Shown here in pieces: positions 45,378 to 58,525 of a DNA stretch of 64,000 nucleotides. The DNA is from Rapana venosa (lineage: Eukaryota > Mollusca > Gastropoda > Neogastropoda > Muricidae), in contig CM054134.1 in NCBI GenBank assembly GCA_028751875.1, positions 46,687,845-46,751,844 of the forward strand, read 5' to 3'. The stretch's first letter is position 1. Every line of letters starts with the position of its first letter. Below the pieces are notes generated by a model. It did not search any database, was not told the origin of the DNA, and worked only from the letters and a program-made list of their open reading frames with translations. Position numbers and translations under genes: made by a program.

Positions 45378-48300
45378 CTGTCCATCCAAATATACGACAA
45401 TTAACAAGACAAGGTTATTGAAAGAGAAAATAACGAGCAAAACAAAATACATGAATCTGATCTGATCTGTGCGATAGCAATCTTGGCCAACAAGTAATAT
45501 AACAAGAAAAATCTCCTGCTGTGTTTAGCGCTATCAACTTCATATCCTAGATTTGTTTGGAATTTTTTCTCTATAAGCTGGAATTAGGGACTGAAACCAT
45601 GAGGGTGGCCTAAAGAAGGAAGGTTATTTATCATGATATATAACCTATCTAAAAATATTAAAAAAAGAAATAGTTATCTAAGGCATTGTTAACAGAAAAA
45701 ATGCTTTCTCAGTTTTGTTCTCATTCTCATAAGCAATCAACTCCATCCAGAGTCTTCTCAAAGAGCTAAAGTATGGAATGAAAACTGAGCATTTTTAGTT
45801 ATTTCTGAACTCATAAATAAATGTTTTTAACAGTATTCATCTTCAGTGTAGGTCCTCCATGAGAAAGATTAGCAATTGGACCATAGTAAAATTACTTTAG
45901 TGGGCTTTACCAGACTCACATCCAGTGACCCTATAAAGATTACTCTTGGTACATATTAAGAGGCTATTTTCCTCAAGGGAAAGGACTTACCTTGTCTTTA
46001 GAAACTGTCCTAAAAATCATCATAGGTACCAAGTGAGGAAAATGGCAAAAAAAGCAGACACATTTCCCCCAAAGTGTTGTTATGAAGTTGAACATTTCTT
46101 TTACTAGTTTGCAATTTTCTTTACTTTTCCCTATTTAGTACTCATGCTGATTTTCAGACAGGAATCTTAACACAAACATATCTGAGAATATCACAGAGCA
46201 CAACAGTGTACTTTAAATTTAAAAAAATCAAAATCTAAGCACATCACATTCTGACTTTTGCAACAAAACAGCCTGCTTTCTTGATATGGGTGATTTGTTA
46301 TAACCTTGAACAGCATCAGAACTTAACACTGAGATCTACCACAAATGTCATACATAACATGTATGGAGAATCACTGAACCAGAAGGTCAAAGTCATTTTA
46401 CAATATGATCAAGTGCCTAGGCTAGTCACACACTGGATCACACCATTGAGATGGCTGGTTGAACGAGTTTGCATACATAACATCTATTCAAACACAACTC
46501 AAATCATTCCTGGCTACTTCAAACCTGCTTTAAAAATACACGAACAATTTGCTGATGCAATTAAAATGCTTACCAAATTAAACTCTGAAATCATGAATAA
46601 TTTCTTCATGAATTTGTTAGCATTCAGTTCCTGAAGGCCAATATGTCTATCAAATCATCCTTTCAATCTTTGAGATATATCATATCCCAGCAATCAAAAC
46701 TGCACGGAAATCCTTCAACAAATCAATGAGTTTATTCACATTCAAGTTATTTACTACCTTAATCTCTATTTCTTGAAAGGTTTGATTCTGCTAATTATAA
46801 GCACGCATACACGCACGCACGCACACACACAACCCCATTGAAAAAAAATGCAAGCTTCATAAATTTCTAAAACAAGATATCACTCGAAAATTAATGTCTA
46901 ATCAGTATTAACTCTCGTAAATGATGAGACAAATAATGCATAGCTTTTAATACATTCCTGTGTGTCAAGTATTGCAACAAATATGTGTAGAGAAAGTGTT
47001 TAACTTTTGCATTCATGTGCACATGCAGTTTCAAAACATATCATTGTAAGTGTTAGTTAAAAACAAAACGTATTTTGAAACCTGAACAAAACAAACAATA
47101 CATACATTCCTGTATGTGTCTGTAAGTATTATAGCTTTCAATACATTCCTGTATGTTTTTGTAAGTATTTCAACAAATGTGTATAGAGAAACAATGTTGA
47201 ACTTGTGTTCATGCTCACACACAGTTTCAAAACATCAACATTACGCCATTAAAACGCTAATCAAAAACAAAATAAATTTTGAAACCTTAATAAAATAATA
47301 CAAAACACTGTTTTTCATGCTCTCTTGCTTTTTTTACCTGAAAAATGATGGCATACTGATCTGTCTACTACGATTTTCCGCTTTTCTTTGCATCTGTCTC
47401 TTTTGTTTGGTTGGGGTTTTTTCCACCAAGAAGAAAAAAGAAAATGTTACATGTGCATATACACTTTACCTAACCAGAATACTCAATACAAACATTTTTA
47501 AAACAGATGCACATACATGGCTTCAAATTACTGATTATCATAACTTCAAAAAAGTTTAGTCACCACAAAGCCCCCTCTTCTCCCTCCTCACACATGGGCA
47601 TCATTGTGAAAGTACACACTGGATGAGCTGTTTGCTTATTCATGACTGTTTTCAAATACCTTTCCATACAGGCAGCCATACTTCCACTTCAGAGGATGTT
47701 TTCTCTTTAAATAAAGGATACAGGCTGTTTTGCTAGGAACTGTTCATGAATGAAGACAATCCCCACATAACATTTTAAAGCACAACACATTGTCATGTAG
47801 TCCTTGGCACTTTGCTTGCATCAATCAATAACTGAGAAAGCTTTTGGTCTTGCCTACTTGTGAAATACACACATTTTCAGTGACAACATAAAACAGATTT
47901 GTCCTCTAAGTTGATCTTACATACATAAAAGATTATCTCTTCTTGTCTCCCCCCCTTCCCCCAAAATAACAGAATCATATACTGCATATATTTGTGACAA
48001 GGATTAAAATGCCCACCCTTCCTATTGTCCAGGGAGGCAGAATTATCTGGCGGTTAGAACTTTATACTGCTGATCTGGCAGTAGCTAAAGGCAAGAGTTT
48101 GATTCTCCACTTAAAAGTAAATCTGAAGGAAATATATTATGAGACTCCGAATCAAAGTCCCTATATAAGCACAGACAGAACCCTTGCACACAGGTTAACA
48201 CTATCACTACCTTAAGAGAGAGAAAAACCACTCTTTCCTAGTACGTGTGCACTGAGTGCATTTGTATGCTTCTGTAACTGAGTAGTGGGTGATATAGAAG

Positions 48301-51300
48301 GAAGGCTAACAGGGGTGGGAACTGGCAGAGGCAAAAAACTCTGAAAATCTTTCTCAAACAAATTCAAGTTAAGCCATTTTGAGCACTCCAAGGGCCATTT
48401 TAGCTGCTACAGAGTTACCTTTTTATGTTAAATATTGGACCATCTTGACTGCATAAATAACACACAATGTTGACTCTCAACACACACATGTGTGCGCACA
48501 AGTGTACAGATATTTTAAGTTTCTTAACTGCGACAATGCTGTTGTAATTTTTTTCTCAACTCCTGATGTCTTCAGTGCTACCTTTCATTTTCTTCAGTAA
48601 AGCCTGGTAAAGAGAAAATAATATTCCTATTGTCATTCTCTATATACTTTTCAATTTTGGCACAGCTGCGCTGTGAATGGCCACTTTTTTCTTCAGTGTG
48701 CATGCATGTCTCTGCACAATGTTTACCTAAATGATGGTTTGTGCAACAGCTGTAAATGGTTGGTTACCCTTTGGTGGTTTACCCATAAGGAAAAGGCTCA
48801 ATCTCTGGATGGATGACACAACCATATCTAGCTTGTATTCTGTTACATGGAGAGGGATGAGTTCTACCAGTTTCAATATTGCCTATACCAGACTGCCTGG
48901 AAAATTCAGTGCAATGTCCTTAAAACTCCAGGAGATGAAGGAGAAATCAACGCTTCAATGATGGAACAGGGGAGAATGCTTCAGCCTAGGACAGATTCAA
49001 ACTGCAGACAATGTTTGGAAAGGTGAATCTCTATGCCACAAAGTACCTGCATTTTTACAATCTAATTTCTCTGAAACTCATTTTATTTCTCAAAGCTAAA
49101 AGTTTTCTCCCTTTCTCTTCATCTTTTATACAAGAATCGAACAATGAACCATGACAGAAAAATAGTGCAGAATATAAACAAATTGGAATGCTGTTTTATT
49201 CACAAATTATCTCACATCTGATACAAACATTTTGAAAATAACACAGGCACAGCAGTTCACATCCCTGCCCCCTCCATAAAAAAGAGAAGTATTTCCTGCC
49301 CTATTTAAAACTAAACGGTGCATAGGGGCCATTTAGGGATATAATTTACAAAGGCAAAAACACAGTGGCTAGCATCATACTGACCATGGCCATTGGCAGC
49401 AGGAGGGTAGGGGGCCATATCAGGGTTGATGCCTGGGTACGGGGGAGGTGCCTCAGTCATGTACACACTGTTATCTGCAATACAGAATACACAGTTCCTA
49501 GAGATAAAGCACACAGCGCTGTTTCACAAATGAAACATACATTGTAATTATTATCTAAGCTCATGAGTATGTGAGTGAGACACGAAAAAACAGAAGACTT
49601 ATTCATCATGTAAAGAACTTAGATAGAATTAGGAAAATAACATAGTTTAATAAAAAATAATTTTAAAAAGCAACAATTCTGAATTAAAAAAATCACAAAG
49701 AGGAAAGATTCAGAATTTGTTTTTATACTTTCTTCATATCACAAAAAAACAAAACAAAAATCAATAAACTAAATTTTGGCAATGCTGATACACATTGTAC
49801 CTACCCCAACATGAAATTTAAACTTCAAAAGAAAGTCAACTGAACTGACTCAATCAAGCTGAGCAAATGCAAAGTGCAGGCATTTCTGACTTGCTTTAAG
49901 TACTGGATACATTTCTGTATGCATTCTGTTGAAAAACTGTGCAGTCATCGCCTTAAATAAGGAGTAAATTTGGCTACAGCCCTCATTGTTTTCACGTTTT
50001 TCAAGCACGACTGTTACACTAACCAAATGTAAGTAAACATTGTGCAGAAACATGCATGTGCACAGAAGAAAAAAAATGGCCATTCACAGTACAGCTGTGC
50101 CAAAATTGAAAAATCTTGTAGAGAATGACAGTAGGAGTATTAGTTTCTAACAGGTTTTACTAAAAAAAAAAAAAATGGAACGTAGCACAGATGACATCAT
50201 CAATGATAGAAGTTAAAGGTTTTCTTCCTTTACATTGTGGGTTCAGTTAAGTGATAAGAAAGGTACTTACCAGGAGGGGCAGTGGGGAAGGTCTGGTAAG
50301 GAACCCAAGCATAGTAAGGATCCTGTGGAGGCTGGTAGGCTGGAGGAGGAGCAGCGTAGATGCCTCCCACAGCTGCAGTATAGGGGGGCGGCTGCTGCAT
50401 TCGGTTTCTGGAGGCTGCCATGAAATGTACGTTTTGTTTGTTAACCATGATTCACTTTGTGTGTACACAGCAAATGTCAAAAATTCAAATACACATTAGG
50501 CTGGTTTGAACCACTCAAGCAACCCAATTTGAAGTTGCTGACATGCAAACTTAACCCTAGTAAGACAGTTCCCGGAATCTTTAAGTACGATATTGCTAGG
50601 CTGCATGGCGATTCCTGGAATAACCCAGGATCACCTAGGTAATGTAACTGATGGCTTACTTTCACTTTCAAAGGTCATCTAACCAATATCAAGGCTATTG
50701 CAGGACAGCAGAAAGGTCATTCTGCACACAGGAGTCATGTGAACTTTGAATGATTCAGGAGGTAATCTTTCTTTTTCTTGACCAGTCGCAATCGTCCACC
50801 TCTCATGCTTAAAAAAAAAAATGGCAGCCAAATTTTGCCTGAATTTCATAATACATTTTGCAAGCTATATGACAATACTGACAGCAAGAAGGTGTTTGAG
50901 AGACTCAACCTGGTTGAATCAAACACATACAGATGACAAGGTAAGGATCGTACCATTTCTAAGAAAAAGTCAGTAGACGGTGATTGCGATCCAACCAAAC
51001 TGAATGGTGTTTGTGTTCCTGGATGTCCCGCTTTGCTACTCAATGATTGTGATGTCACTGATTGTTTAAGTTTACTTTTGATGCAACATGACTATGAAAG
51101 AATTGTTGTCTAGACAAATAGATACGTTGTTGACTAATTGGCTTATGTTGTCATGTTTTCATCATAGAAAGCCACCACTTAGCACAAAATGAATATTGCC
51201 ATGATAGGGCTGATCATTCAGCTGGACTTTTTAGATGATGGATGAAACAACATGGGCTCCTTCAAAACCTATATCAAGAGATAGGACTTATCTTCTCAAG

Positions 51301-52511
51301 ACATGTTTGTACTTCAACAACAATGCTTATGTTGAAAGCATCCCAGGACCCTGATTTAGTGATGTGATAGGAAGTGCACCTGTGACAAGAGGGTGGGGAG
51401 GTGGGGGTGGGTTCATAATCATAAACAGAATATATTGCCATGGTATCACATTCACACAAAAGCGTATTACCCAAGTTTCCAGTGATATATAAGTTCATAC
51501 GGTTCAGTTGTATATATAATATGCATATATATCAATACTGTTTGATCCCACCTTGCTTCAAAACTACATTGCCCAATGTTAATTCAGTCAGCAGCACTGA
51601 ATCCCCTGCAGTGTTATTCAGCACTACAAGGTTTAATAATACAATGAAAGGTAAAAACAGGAGAGAGAAAAAAAGGGCTCACCAAGAGAAGCAGCTTTCA
51701 ACATGGCCTGGCCGAACTCAATGGCTCCACCGTGAGTAAAGTGCATCTTGAACTTTGTCTCTCCTTGCCAGTTGCCTGGTTTTAACAACAGAACAGAATA
51801 CACAACATTTTTTTTCTTAAAAGTTAATAAAACATCATTCAATACCAAAAGCCCTTCAAGACTTTCATGAGTGCATTCTACCTGACGAAAACTAGTACAC
51901 TCTACATGTTAAAAATTCAACACCTAACAAATAAAACACACTGTAAAAGAATATCTATAATCAAGGCCTCTAAGGATTGGCATCACCTGCACTAACAACA
52001 AACATAAACAACAGGGGCCTTATTAGGGCTGCTATTTTGCTGAGGCCGCTGCCTTCAGGAAAATAATACCAAAAAAAATGGTTGAAGCCGACAGTAAATA
52101 AACCCACACACTCAAACCAGCATCAAAGTGTTTATCAACTTAACAGCAAAGAACCATCCACGGTTGCAACTACTTTGGTCTCTTTGGCTCTATGATCATG
52201 CACATGGATATATTTCCCATTCAGCTAATGACTTCAGTACACCACACTTAAATGATATGAGCATGCTATCCCAGTCCCACGGACTCAAATCATCTAAGTC
52301 AAACCCCATCTCTACATAATAATGCTGTGCATACATGTATGTGCGTCTTACTCTTCAATAATCATATATGCATCTAAATGGCAAACCTGACAAATTTTCT
52401 TTAAAATTGTACTGAGTAAGACTGCCAGGGCCAGCACAACTAGATGGCAAATTTTGACCATCATTGACCAGGCAACCATTTCCATTTTCACTAACTGCTT
52501 GGCAATTTTAG

Positions 52512-52547
<36 letters not shown>

Positions 52548-55318
52548 ACACACACACACGTATGCATGCACACATGTACAAACACACAGAGGCTGACCAT
52601 TAGCTTCTGCCACTATGTGTCCTTTGATGTAGTTGGCCCCAAAGATAGGCTGTTCCAACTCCACTCCCCTCATCTGCAGGAATGGGATGGAGAAGGACTG
52701 CATGACATCTTTGGCATCACTGCTGTTGAAGATCACCTGCAACATAAACACTGCATTCTCAGAAGACCTAGTATATGGCAAGGCACATGGAAAAAGCCAC
52801 ACATACAAACTCCTCATCTGGTGTGTACTTAGAGTCTAACAGTGATTTTCATTTGAAATAACTGAAACAGGGTGCCCTTTGGGGGGACTCCTGAAGTGTC
52901 AAGCTCAGAAACTGAGAAAGGTCCAACAACAACAACAACATCCTCATGAGACCAGAATCTCAGAGTCAAACCGCTTGGTGCAGCCATATCAACTGTCATA
53001 ACCTGACTTTTCCCAAAATAATCAATTTCTTGAGGAGTTGGAGGATAATTCAACTAAAATGTTCAGGTTTTCAGGGTAAATTGAACTTGATGGAATGCAT
53101 ACATCTAATGCTCTTTCTCTGTGTTATGCTATTTTATTACCCTAGACTAAAAAAGCAGATTTGATAATCATAATATCCCAGTTTCTTTTCAGATTCTTTT
53201 GTTCACACAAATCACACATATAATCTGGTGAGATTGAATTCAGTTTACATGTGTTTTCCATGAAAGCCTATTTTCAATGATATTCACCTCTTAGTACCTC
53301 AAAAATGCAATAGTTATAAATACATATAATCATTATGCCTATCGTCTACTTACTGTAAAAGAACAACTGCAACATAACAAATCAAGAGAAAATCTGGCAA
53401 ACATATTTATAAGGGCTTGCTGACAGATACTTTTAAAAAATGCTACATTAAGACTTAGGTCAGCAATCCATATCTGGTTCCCACATAAAGCAAAGTTATT
53501 ATGCAACCAGCCACCTTGGCACAGTGGCTAGCACCCTGGGTTGCAGACTGGAAGGTTGCCGGTTCAATTCCCATACGAATCATTGAGATTTTTCGGACTC
53601 CAGCGGGATATTACCAAGAGTGATTTTGCTAGGGCTCACTGTAAAGTCTGGGAAGACACAGCCAGGCTTCAGACACTTTACGGCTGCAATTTTGAGAGTG
53701 TTGCTCAAATTGCCCCACTAACACTGCAGGTGTCTGTATCTCTTGGGTCCAGTTGATGCCATGATATAATAGTAAGCATAGAGTATGGCCCTCTTACACA
53801 GTGTCAAAGCACATTCACTTCCATAGCTGCGTCATTTCATCATCCTCAACATACAAAAAATACAATTAGCCTGATTCCGGGCCCATAGTTGCTTAGGTCT
53901 CATGGAGACATCTGTTTCACAGCAAAGTGACACAGTGGCAGTGCAGGGCCCCTCTGGCTCATGGCCCCATGGCAGCCCACCATTGTTGGGCTCCCTGTGG
54001 ACTTCGGTCCCTGAGGATGTGATATAACAAATCTGGGTATGGCTGGGGTGGAAAGATTGAAATGAGTGGTGTGGGAACAGCAGGACAGGATCATCACAAG
54101 GCAGCAAAAAATGAAAATAAAAAATAAAGCTACATGCATATTATGATATGATCTATAATATCAAACACAACATACAAAGTGACACACATACCTACCCCCT
54201 CACACACACACATGTAAACAAAGTCTCACACACCCATTCCAAGAGAGGCCACACAAATAATACCCACCCTATGAGTTGTCAGGTAGACTCTTCCCTTCTT
54301 CTTTCCTTTGAAATGGGGCATGCCAGAGGGTCCTTCAAACTCCATCTCAATTCCATTGTAGTAAATAAGAATCCTGTTATCACATAACAATACACTGATA
54401 ATTGATATTAAATTTAAAACAACAGCAAATCTCAATCCGTTCTTCTTGTTGTGTAGCTTGTATCCCCCCCCCTTCCCCACACACACACACACATACCCCG
54501 AGGCATCTTTCAATTATTTCACTGTTCAGTCTGTTTTCTCATCAAACAATCCTCTCTCATTTTTTCCTCATTTTCTTCTATGGATACTAGGATAGAAATG
54601 ATTGATAAGTTAATAAAATCCTATAAACTGTATATATTGTCTTGAATGTGGTTATGGATTGTAAACATCAATGAAGAGAAATAGATAAAGTTAATAAAAT
54701 CCAAAACAGATACACAAACACACAAACACATGTGCCAAATACACACACACATGTCCAAGAAAACCAATGAAACCCTGAAGTGAAACAAAAATTTAATGTA
54801 TGAGATTAGAAAAATGAAAATCAGGCATGTCAAAAAATGTTGTTCCTTAAACTTTATCATATTATTTCTATCATCGAAATGACAACATATTTAAGCTAAC
54901 GATAATCTCTTGCGACCTACACTATGAAGAAAAACATTTGGCATTTGCCAATTGAATCAACAATAAATTATATGACTTTTAACAGTTTAAATATGGATTT
55001 TTGTATCATGTAATCATGTATCTTGTAAATCACTAAATGTCTAATCTCTTATCAAAACCACTAAATTAGTAAATAGCGAAATATTGAAAACTGCAAGACA
55101 AGATACATTTTAAAATATAACTTCATCAACATATCAATTGTTATTAGTAAACATAAACAAAATAAATGTTTTGAACATCCTGCACAAGTCCACTACAAAC
55201 AAAGAAAAAGGAAGACTTTCGAACATTAATTATGCAAAACCAGGCTGAATTTAATCTTAAGACAATTAATTGAATTACCAAAAACTGAAGAACAACTGCC
55301 ATAATTTTTATACACCAT

Positions 55319-55362
<44 letters not shown>

Positions 55363-56996
55363 CAGACGTGTGTGCGTGCACATGAAACTCAAATTTTTGT
55401 TTTCACATGGTACATTGTATTTGTATTCAAATTTCAATGCATTTTGCTTTTTCCATCAAGCCATAATGTGTGTGTCTGTGTGTATGTCACTGTGTGTGAG
55501 TGTGTGTGTTTGTGTTTTTCATTTTGTGTGTGTGTGTGTGTGTGTTTGGTGTGTGAGTGTGGTTTGTGTGTGTGTGTGTGTGTGTGTGTATACATGTATG
55601 TGTGTGTTACTGTGTGTTTGCGGATACATGTGTGTGTGATGGATATATTTAAATACATCATTCATTCATTGCATGGACATACACAGTTATACTACAAAGT
55701 ACAAGTATGTGTAAAAATTGTGTTCCTCAACCACTGTCACACTCACAGTGCCAGTTTAAAAAAACAAAAAACAAAAACAACTGAAATATAAACTGCAGAG
55801 TGTAGTGTAACACCTAACAATATTCTGAGGCTGAAAATAATATCATTTAATATGTGTGCACATGCACAAAGTACTCACTATAAAAAGTATAATTGTGTTT
55901 TTCTTTCCTTAGTTCCACTTTCTGGTTTTAATATTATTTTTAGTAACTCATCATCAATCTGGTTGTGGTCATCTATTAATTACAGTTTTAACGACTCTGT
56001 TATGAACTCCACAAATGGTCCTATTAAAACAGCTGGTTAATGAAGCTTGAGGACACTGTCATCCGCAATCTACCACAGAAAAGCAGAAACTGAGTGAGAG
56101 AGCTCACAACGGGTGGAAAGCAGAGATCATCCTCCCATTCGTTTGATAATTTGAAATGAACAAAAAAGTCATGACCACTTAATGAATTATTATGTAATTT
56201 TTCTGTTGTTTGCCGATGTCACAGACTTGATATGCATTGTTTAATACAATTTAATTCATCAGTGATTGAAAACATGAGCGAAAAAAGCTTGGGTACACTA
56301 ATAGTAATACTGTCACTTTTTCAGTGTCAGTGCTCCACATGTGTTTATTCAGTTGCTGTTTGACTTTGTTGCAAACAATACAGCTGGTTTGCAAAAGGGG
56401 GGAGACAAACTGATTCATTTGCTCAACTCTTTAAATTCTTTGCTTTCTATAATCATCAAGATCAACACTGTCAGATATTCATACTGTCATAAATGTCAAT
56501 GTTAATTTGTTATAGTCCAAATCTTTCATCACTAAGTAAAGTCAGTAACTGAGTAAGTGAAATTCCTACACCAGTTGGCAGTTAACTCAAAAGGAAATCA
56601 AAACAAGACAAGAAAGTGAAGAAACAATAACAACACAATCAAAACAAACAATGTTAGTATGTTACAAAAGAAAACAAATGGTATATTTTGTTTCAAAAAG
56701 AACAACTCCCAAAGAACTAAACAACCTTTTTCGTTTTTTTAAACAATATTATTCTTAATCAAGAACAGCAGGCTCAGAAAATTTACAATCAGGGTTTAGC
56801 CATTGACTCCTACTGCACATGGATCACTAAGTAAAATACCTGTCAGGTGTCATCAACTCATCAAGCAGACACTGACCAGCATGTGCCCACCTTCCTTCCC
56901 CTCTCACCCACTTAGTAAGGTTGATAAGTAGATGATAAAGTAGTGGAACTGACATAAATTTGTTTTTTATAACTGAATAAGCAAGCTGTGCCGCGC

Positions 56997-57027
<31 letters not shown>

Positions 57028-57453
57028 TGTGTGTGTGACGTGTATACAGTGTAGCCTAACATGTTTTCTGTTGTTATTGTTACAGTTAGGCCTATTACAG
57101 CAGCTTCCAAATTTTAGTTGCTGCTAAAAGGTTTCTGTTTTCATTTTTTTCTGCCCTCCTGATCACAGATCTATGCAAGTAAAAGTAAAACACAATGTTA
57201 ACTGATTCTGTGAAGCTGTTATTGCCTAATCAGGCTGATCACGCGCCTGTGAATAGTAGGCCTGGCCTACTGTAGGCCTATCCTGGACTGAAACAATTGC
57301 GAAACGCGGAACCATAACCCGATCTCAACTGTCTATCGCGTAAAACTGAATGTACCCTCTAAAAGGAAAGAAACTAAACACTTTAAGCATACATTACCTT
57401 TCCACAGCGAAAATTAAGACACCACCTTGAGCGTGAGCGGTATTTAGCGACAT
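45184..57453 (-). CDS. WBP2: WW domain-binding protein 2, 7 exons, complete
   Basis: Cytoplasmic/nuclear adaptor that binds WW-domain proteins such as YAP/TAZ and Nedd4-type ligases through PPxY motifs (known of the family). Seven exons give 273 codons plus stop (human 261). Residues 1 to about 130 form the GRAM/PH-like domain: ILIYYNGIEM, FKGKKKGRVYLTTHR, VMQSFSIPFLQMRGVELEQP, IFGANYIKG and THGGAIEFGQAMLKAAS. The tail is Pro/Tyr/Ala-rich with PPxY at 140-143 (PPPY), 155-158 (PPAY), 189-192 (PPPY) and 252-255 (PPAY). The AKAKEAAASGYYNP segment matches the vertebrate C-terminal AKAAEAAAS-YYNP. All junctions are GT-AG and in phase. Exons 4, 5 and 6 are all phase 1-1 and multiples of three, so each can be skipped without a frameshift. 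Confidence 0.97.
45378..49384 (-). other. WBP2: WBP2 intron 6
   Basis: AT-rich. 46281-46634 is an open frame without recognisable family. 48029-48200 is a very decayed tRNA-headed SINE (ATTATCTGGCGGTTAGAAC, AGAGTTTGATTC, GAGACTCCGAATC). One arm of an inverted repeat lies at 48596-48730. No exon was seen. Confidence 0.6.
48596..48730 (+). repeat. Inverted-repeat arm, left of WBP2 exon 6
   Basis: CTATTGTCATTCTCTATAT, TTTTCAATTTTGGCACAGCT, GCGCTGTGAATGGCCA and CTCTGCACAATGTTTACCT match the reverse complement of 50030-50166 across the whole length. Confidence 0.88.
49385..49474 (-). CDS. WBP2: WBP2 exon 6 (PPPY motif)
   Basis: Acceptor ttctgtattgcag, donor GGCCATG|gtcagt. 90 nt, phase 1-1. Encodes NSVYMTEAPPPYPGINPDMA, the third PPxY. 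Confidence 0.95.
50030..50166 (-). repeat. Inverted-repeat arm, right of WBP2 exon 6
   Basis: Reverse-complement partner of 48596-48730. Confidence 0.88.
50271..50414 (-). CDS. WBP2: WBP2 exon 5 (two PPxY motifs)
   Basis: Acceptor cgtacatttcatggcag, donor CCTCCTG|gtaagt. 144 nt, phase 1-1. Encodes SRNRMQQPPPYTAAVGGIYA followed by APPPAYQPP. Confidence 0.95.
50415..51682 (-). other. WBP2: WBP2 intron 4
   Basis: No exon, RNA gene or clear repeat recognised. Confidence 0.6.
51683..51775 (-). CDS. WBP2: WBP2 exon 4 (GRAM domain end)
   Basis: Acceptor ttgttaaaaccag, donor TCTCTTG|gtgagc. 93 nt, phase 1-1. Encodes NWQGETKFKMHFTHGGAIEF and GQAMLKAASL. Confidence 0.95.
51776..52597 (-). other. WBP2: WBP2 intron 3
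   Basis: Mostly unremarkable. (CT)n/(CA)n at 52514-52560 lies about 40 bp from the exon 3 donor, so the transcript's intron begins with GU/GA-repeat RNA. Confidence 0.65.
52598..52736 (-). CDS. WBP2: WBP2 exon 3 (GRAM domain)
   Basis: Acceptor agtgtttatgttgcag, donor GCTAATG|gtcagc, phase 0 in, phase 1 out. Encodes VMQSFSIPFLQMRGVELEQP and IFGANYIKGHIVAEAN. Confidence 0.96.
53508..53765 (+). mobile_element. tRNA-headed SINE of another family, in WBP2 intron 2
   Basis: CCTTGGCACAGTGGCTAGCA (A box), CTGGGTTGCAGACTGGAAG, then GCCGGTTCAATTCCC (B box) with tRNA-like spacing. An unrecognised body of about 190 bp follows. No acceptor stem closes, so it is not a working tRNA gene. Confidence 0.6.
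54268..54373 (-). CDS. WBP2: WBP2 exon 2 (GRAM domain)
   Basis: Acceptor attgttatgtgataacag, donor CATAGG|gtgggt, phase 2 in, phase 0 out. Encodes ILIYYNGIEMEFEGPSG and FKGKKKGRVYLTTHR. Confidence 0.95.
54374..57397 (-). other. WBP2: WBP2 intron 1
   Basis: AT-rich. (TG)n at 55320-55357, TG-rich 55465-55640 and a (GC)n(TG)n tract at 56993-57037. No exon was seen. Confidence 0.65.
56993..57037. repeat. (CG)n(TG)n alternating tract
   Basis: About 10 CG units then about 13 TG units, 45 bp of strict purine-pyrimidine alternation, 416 bp from the WBP2 start codon. Confidence 0.95.
57398..57453 (-). CDS. WBP2: WBP2 exon 1 (start codon)
   Basis: ATG at 57453-57451, donor GGAAAG|gtaatg, phase 2 out. 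Encodes MSLNTAHAQGGVLIFAVE. The N-x-x-GGV pattern matches the vertebrate N-terminus (N-x-SEGGGV). Confidence 0.88.
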
Positions 57454-58487
57454 GATTACTAACACCAAAACACTGTCTCTGAAACGCTGGTTCTGTGCTG
57501 TTCGCCTATGTTATTGCCAGAAATTCTGACGTCACTGTCACAAACTCCCTAACTAAAATCTTTATCCTTTATCCCGATCCTTTGCTTCATAAAATAGTAT
57601 TTATTATTTATTCTGAACCAAAATTAGTTTTAAAAACACACAAACTTTTTAGAACATTTCAAAACTCGGCACAGCAATCAGAAAAATCAAAGAAATTAGA
57701 CACTGGATTTAGATTGTGCAACCGTGACCTTTTGAGTTCAAGGCCAATCAACCTCCAAACACAGAAGAGTTTTGTCAGGCGAGTTAGTTCCAATGACGAT
57801 GGTCTGACTCAGTGATCATGCTCATAATGCTAAGTATTTGCATGAACCGTGTAAAATGCATACACCGGTGACATTATTTGGTTGGAAATTCTTATTCTTT
57901 CAAGAGTTTGTGAGCAATGCACGTTTGTGAATGTAACACCAACAACACCAGCAGTGAGCATGACAGCAACAGCAGTGTGCACCACTGTGCAATTCTAAGT
58001 GAAACTGAAAACTCAGCTGATTAGTTGAACTTGGAACTTGAACTGTGGTGATTTAAGCTGTTTTAACAAGCAGTAATGGTTCATGGTATCATCATGAATG
58101 TGTTAATGATCGGAATTAATGCATAGAACAGTCCTGTTAGCAGCATATAGCCTTGGCAGTTTGTTAAAGGCTGCATTGAATTGTTAAAACCCACCAGACA
58201 GAACAAATCACTTCAACACAGTGTCATTACCTCAACAGTCCTATGATCTTTCAACCAGTCCCACAGTAAGTTCAACTCAGGGTGTAGCATAGTTGGTAGA
58301 GTATTTTGGTTTTTGTTTGAGGTTGCTGGATCAGTGTGTGGAGGGATGCTCTGAATCATCTGATTTTACAGACAAAAATTATCAAAAGACAAAGAGTCCT
58401 ATATCCTGTCATTGTGTTGCATGCATTCATGATAGACTTTCAAACACAGCAGAGCATCCACATCTAGCTTGAAACTTGGGCTTCCCC

Positions 58488-58525
58488 TGACAAATGCGTC
58501 ATCACAAAGGCAACGCCACCCAATG
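58488..58525 (-). mobile_element. Family E SINE relic, minus
   Basis: The reverse complement has ATTGGGTGGCGTTGCCTTTG and TGATGACGCATT, compare GGGTGGCGCTGCTTTTGTGG in the full copy. Confidence 0.45.

Noticed and set aside
46281..46634. 117-codon plus-strand frame in WBP2 intron 6
   Set aside because: AT-rich composition, no known domain and no supporting context.
57495..57815. 106-codon plus-strand frame upstream of WBP2
   Set aside because: No recognisable family and no splice partners. It overlaps the expected WBP2 promoter on the other strand.
58270..58330. tRNA-like stretch (GTGTAGCATAGTTGGTAGAG)
   Set aside because: A weak A box with no convincing B box at the right distance. Could be a SINE relic but not supported.
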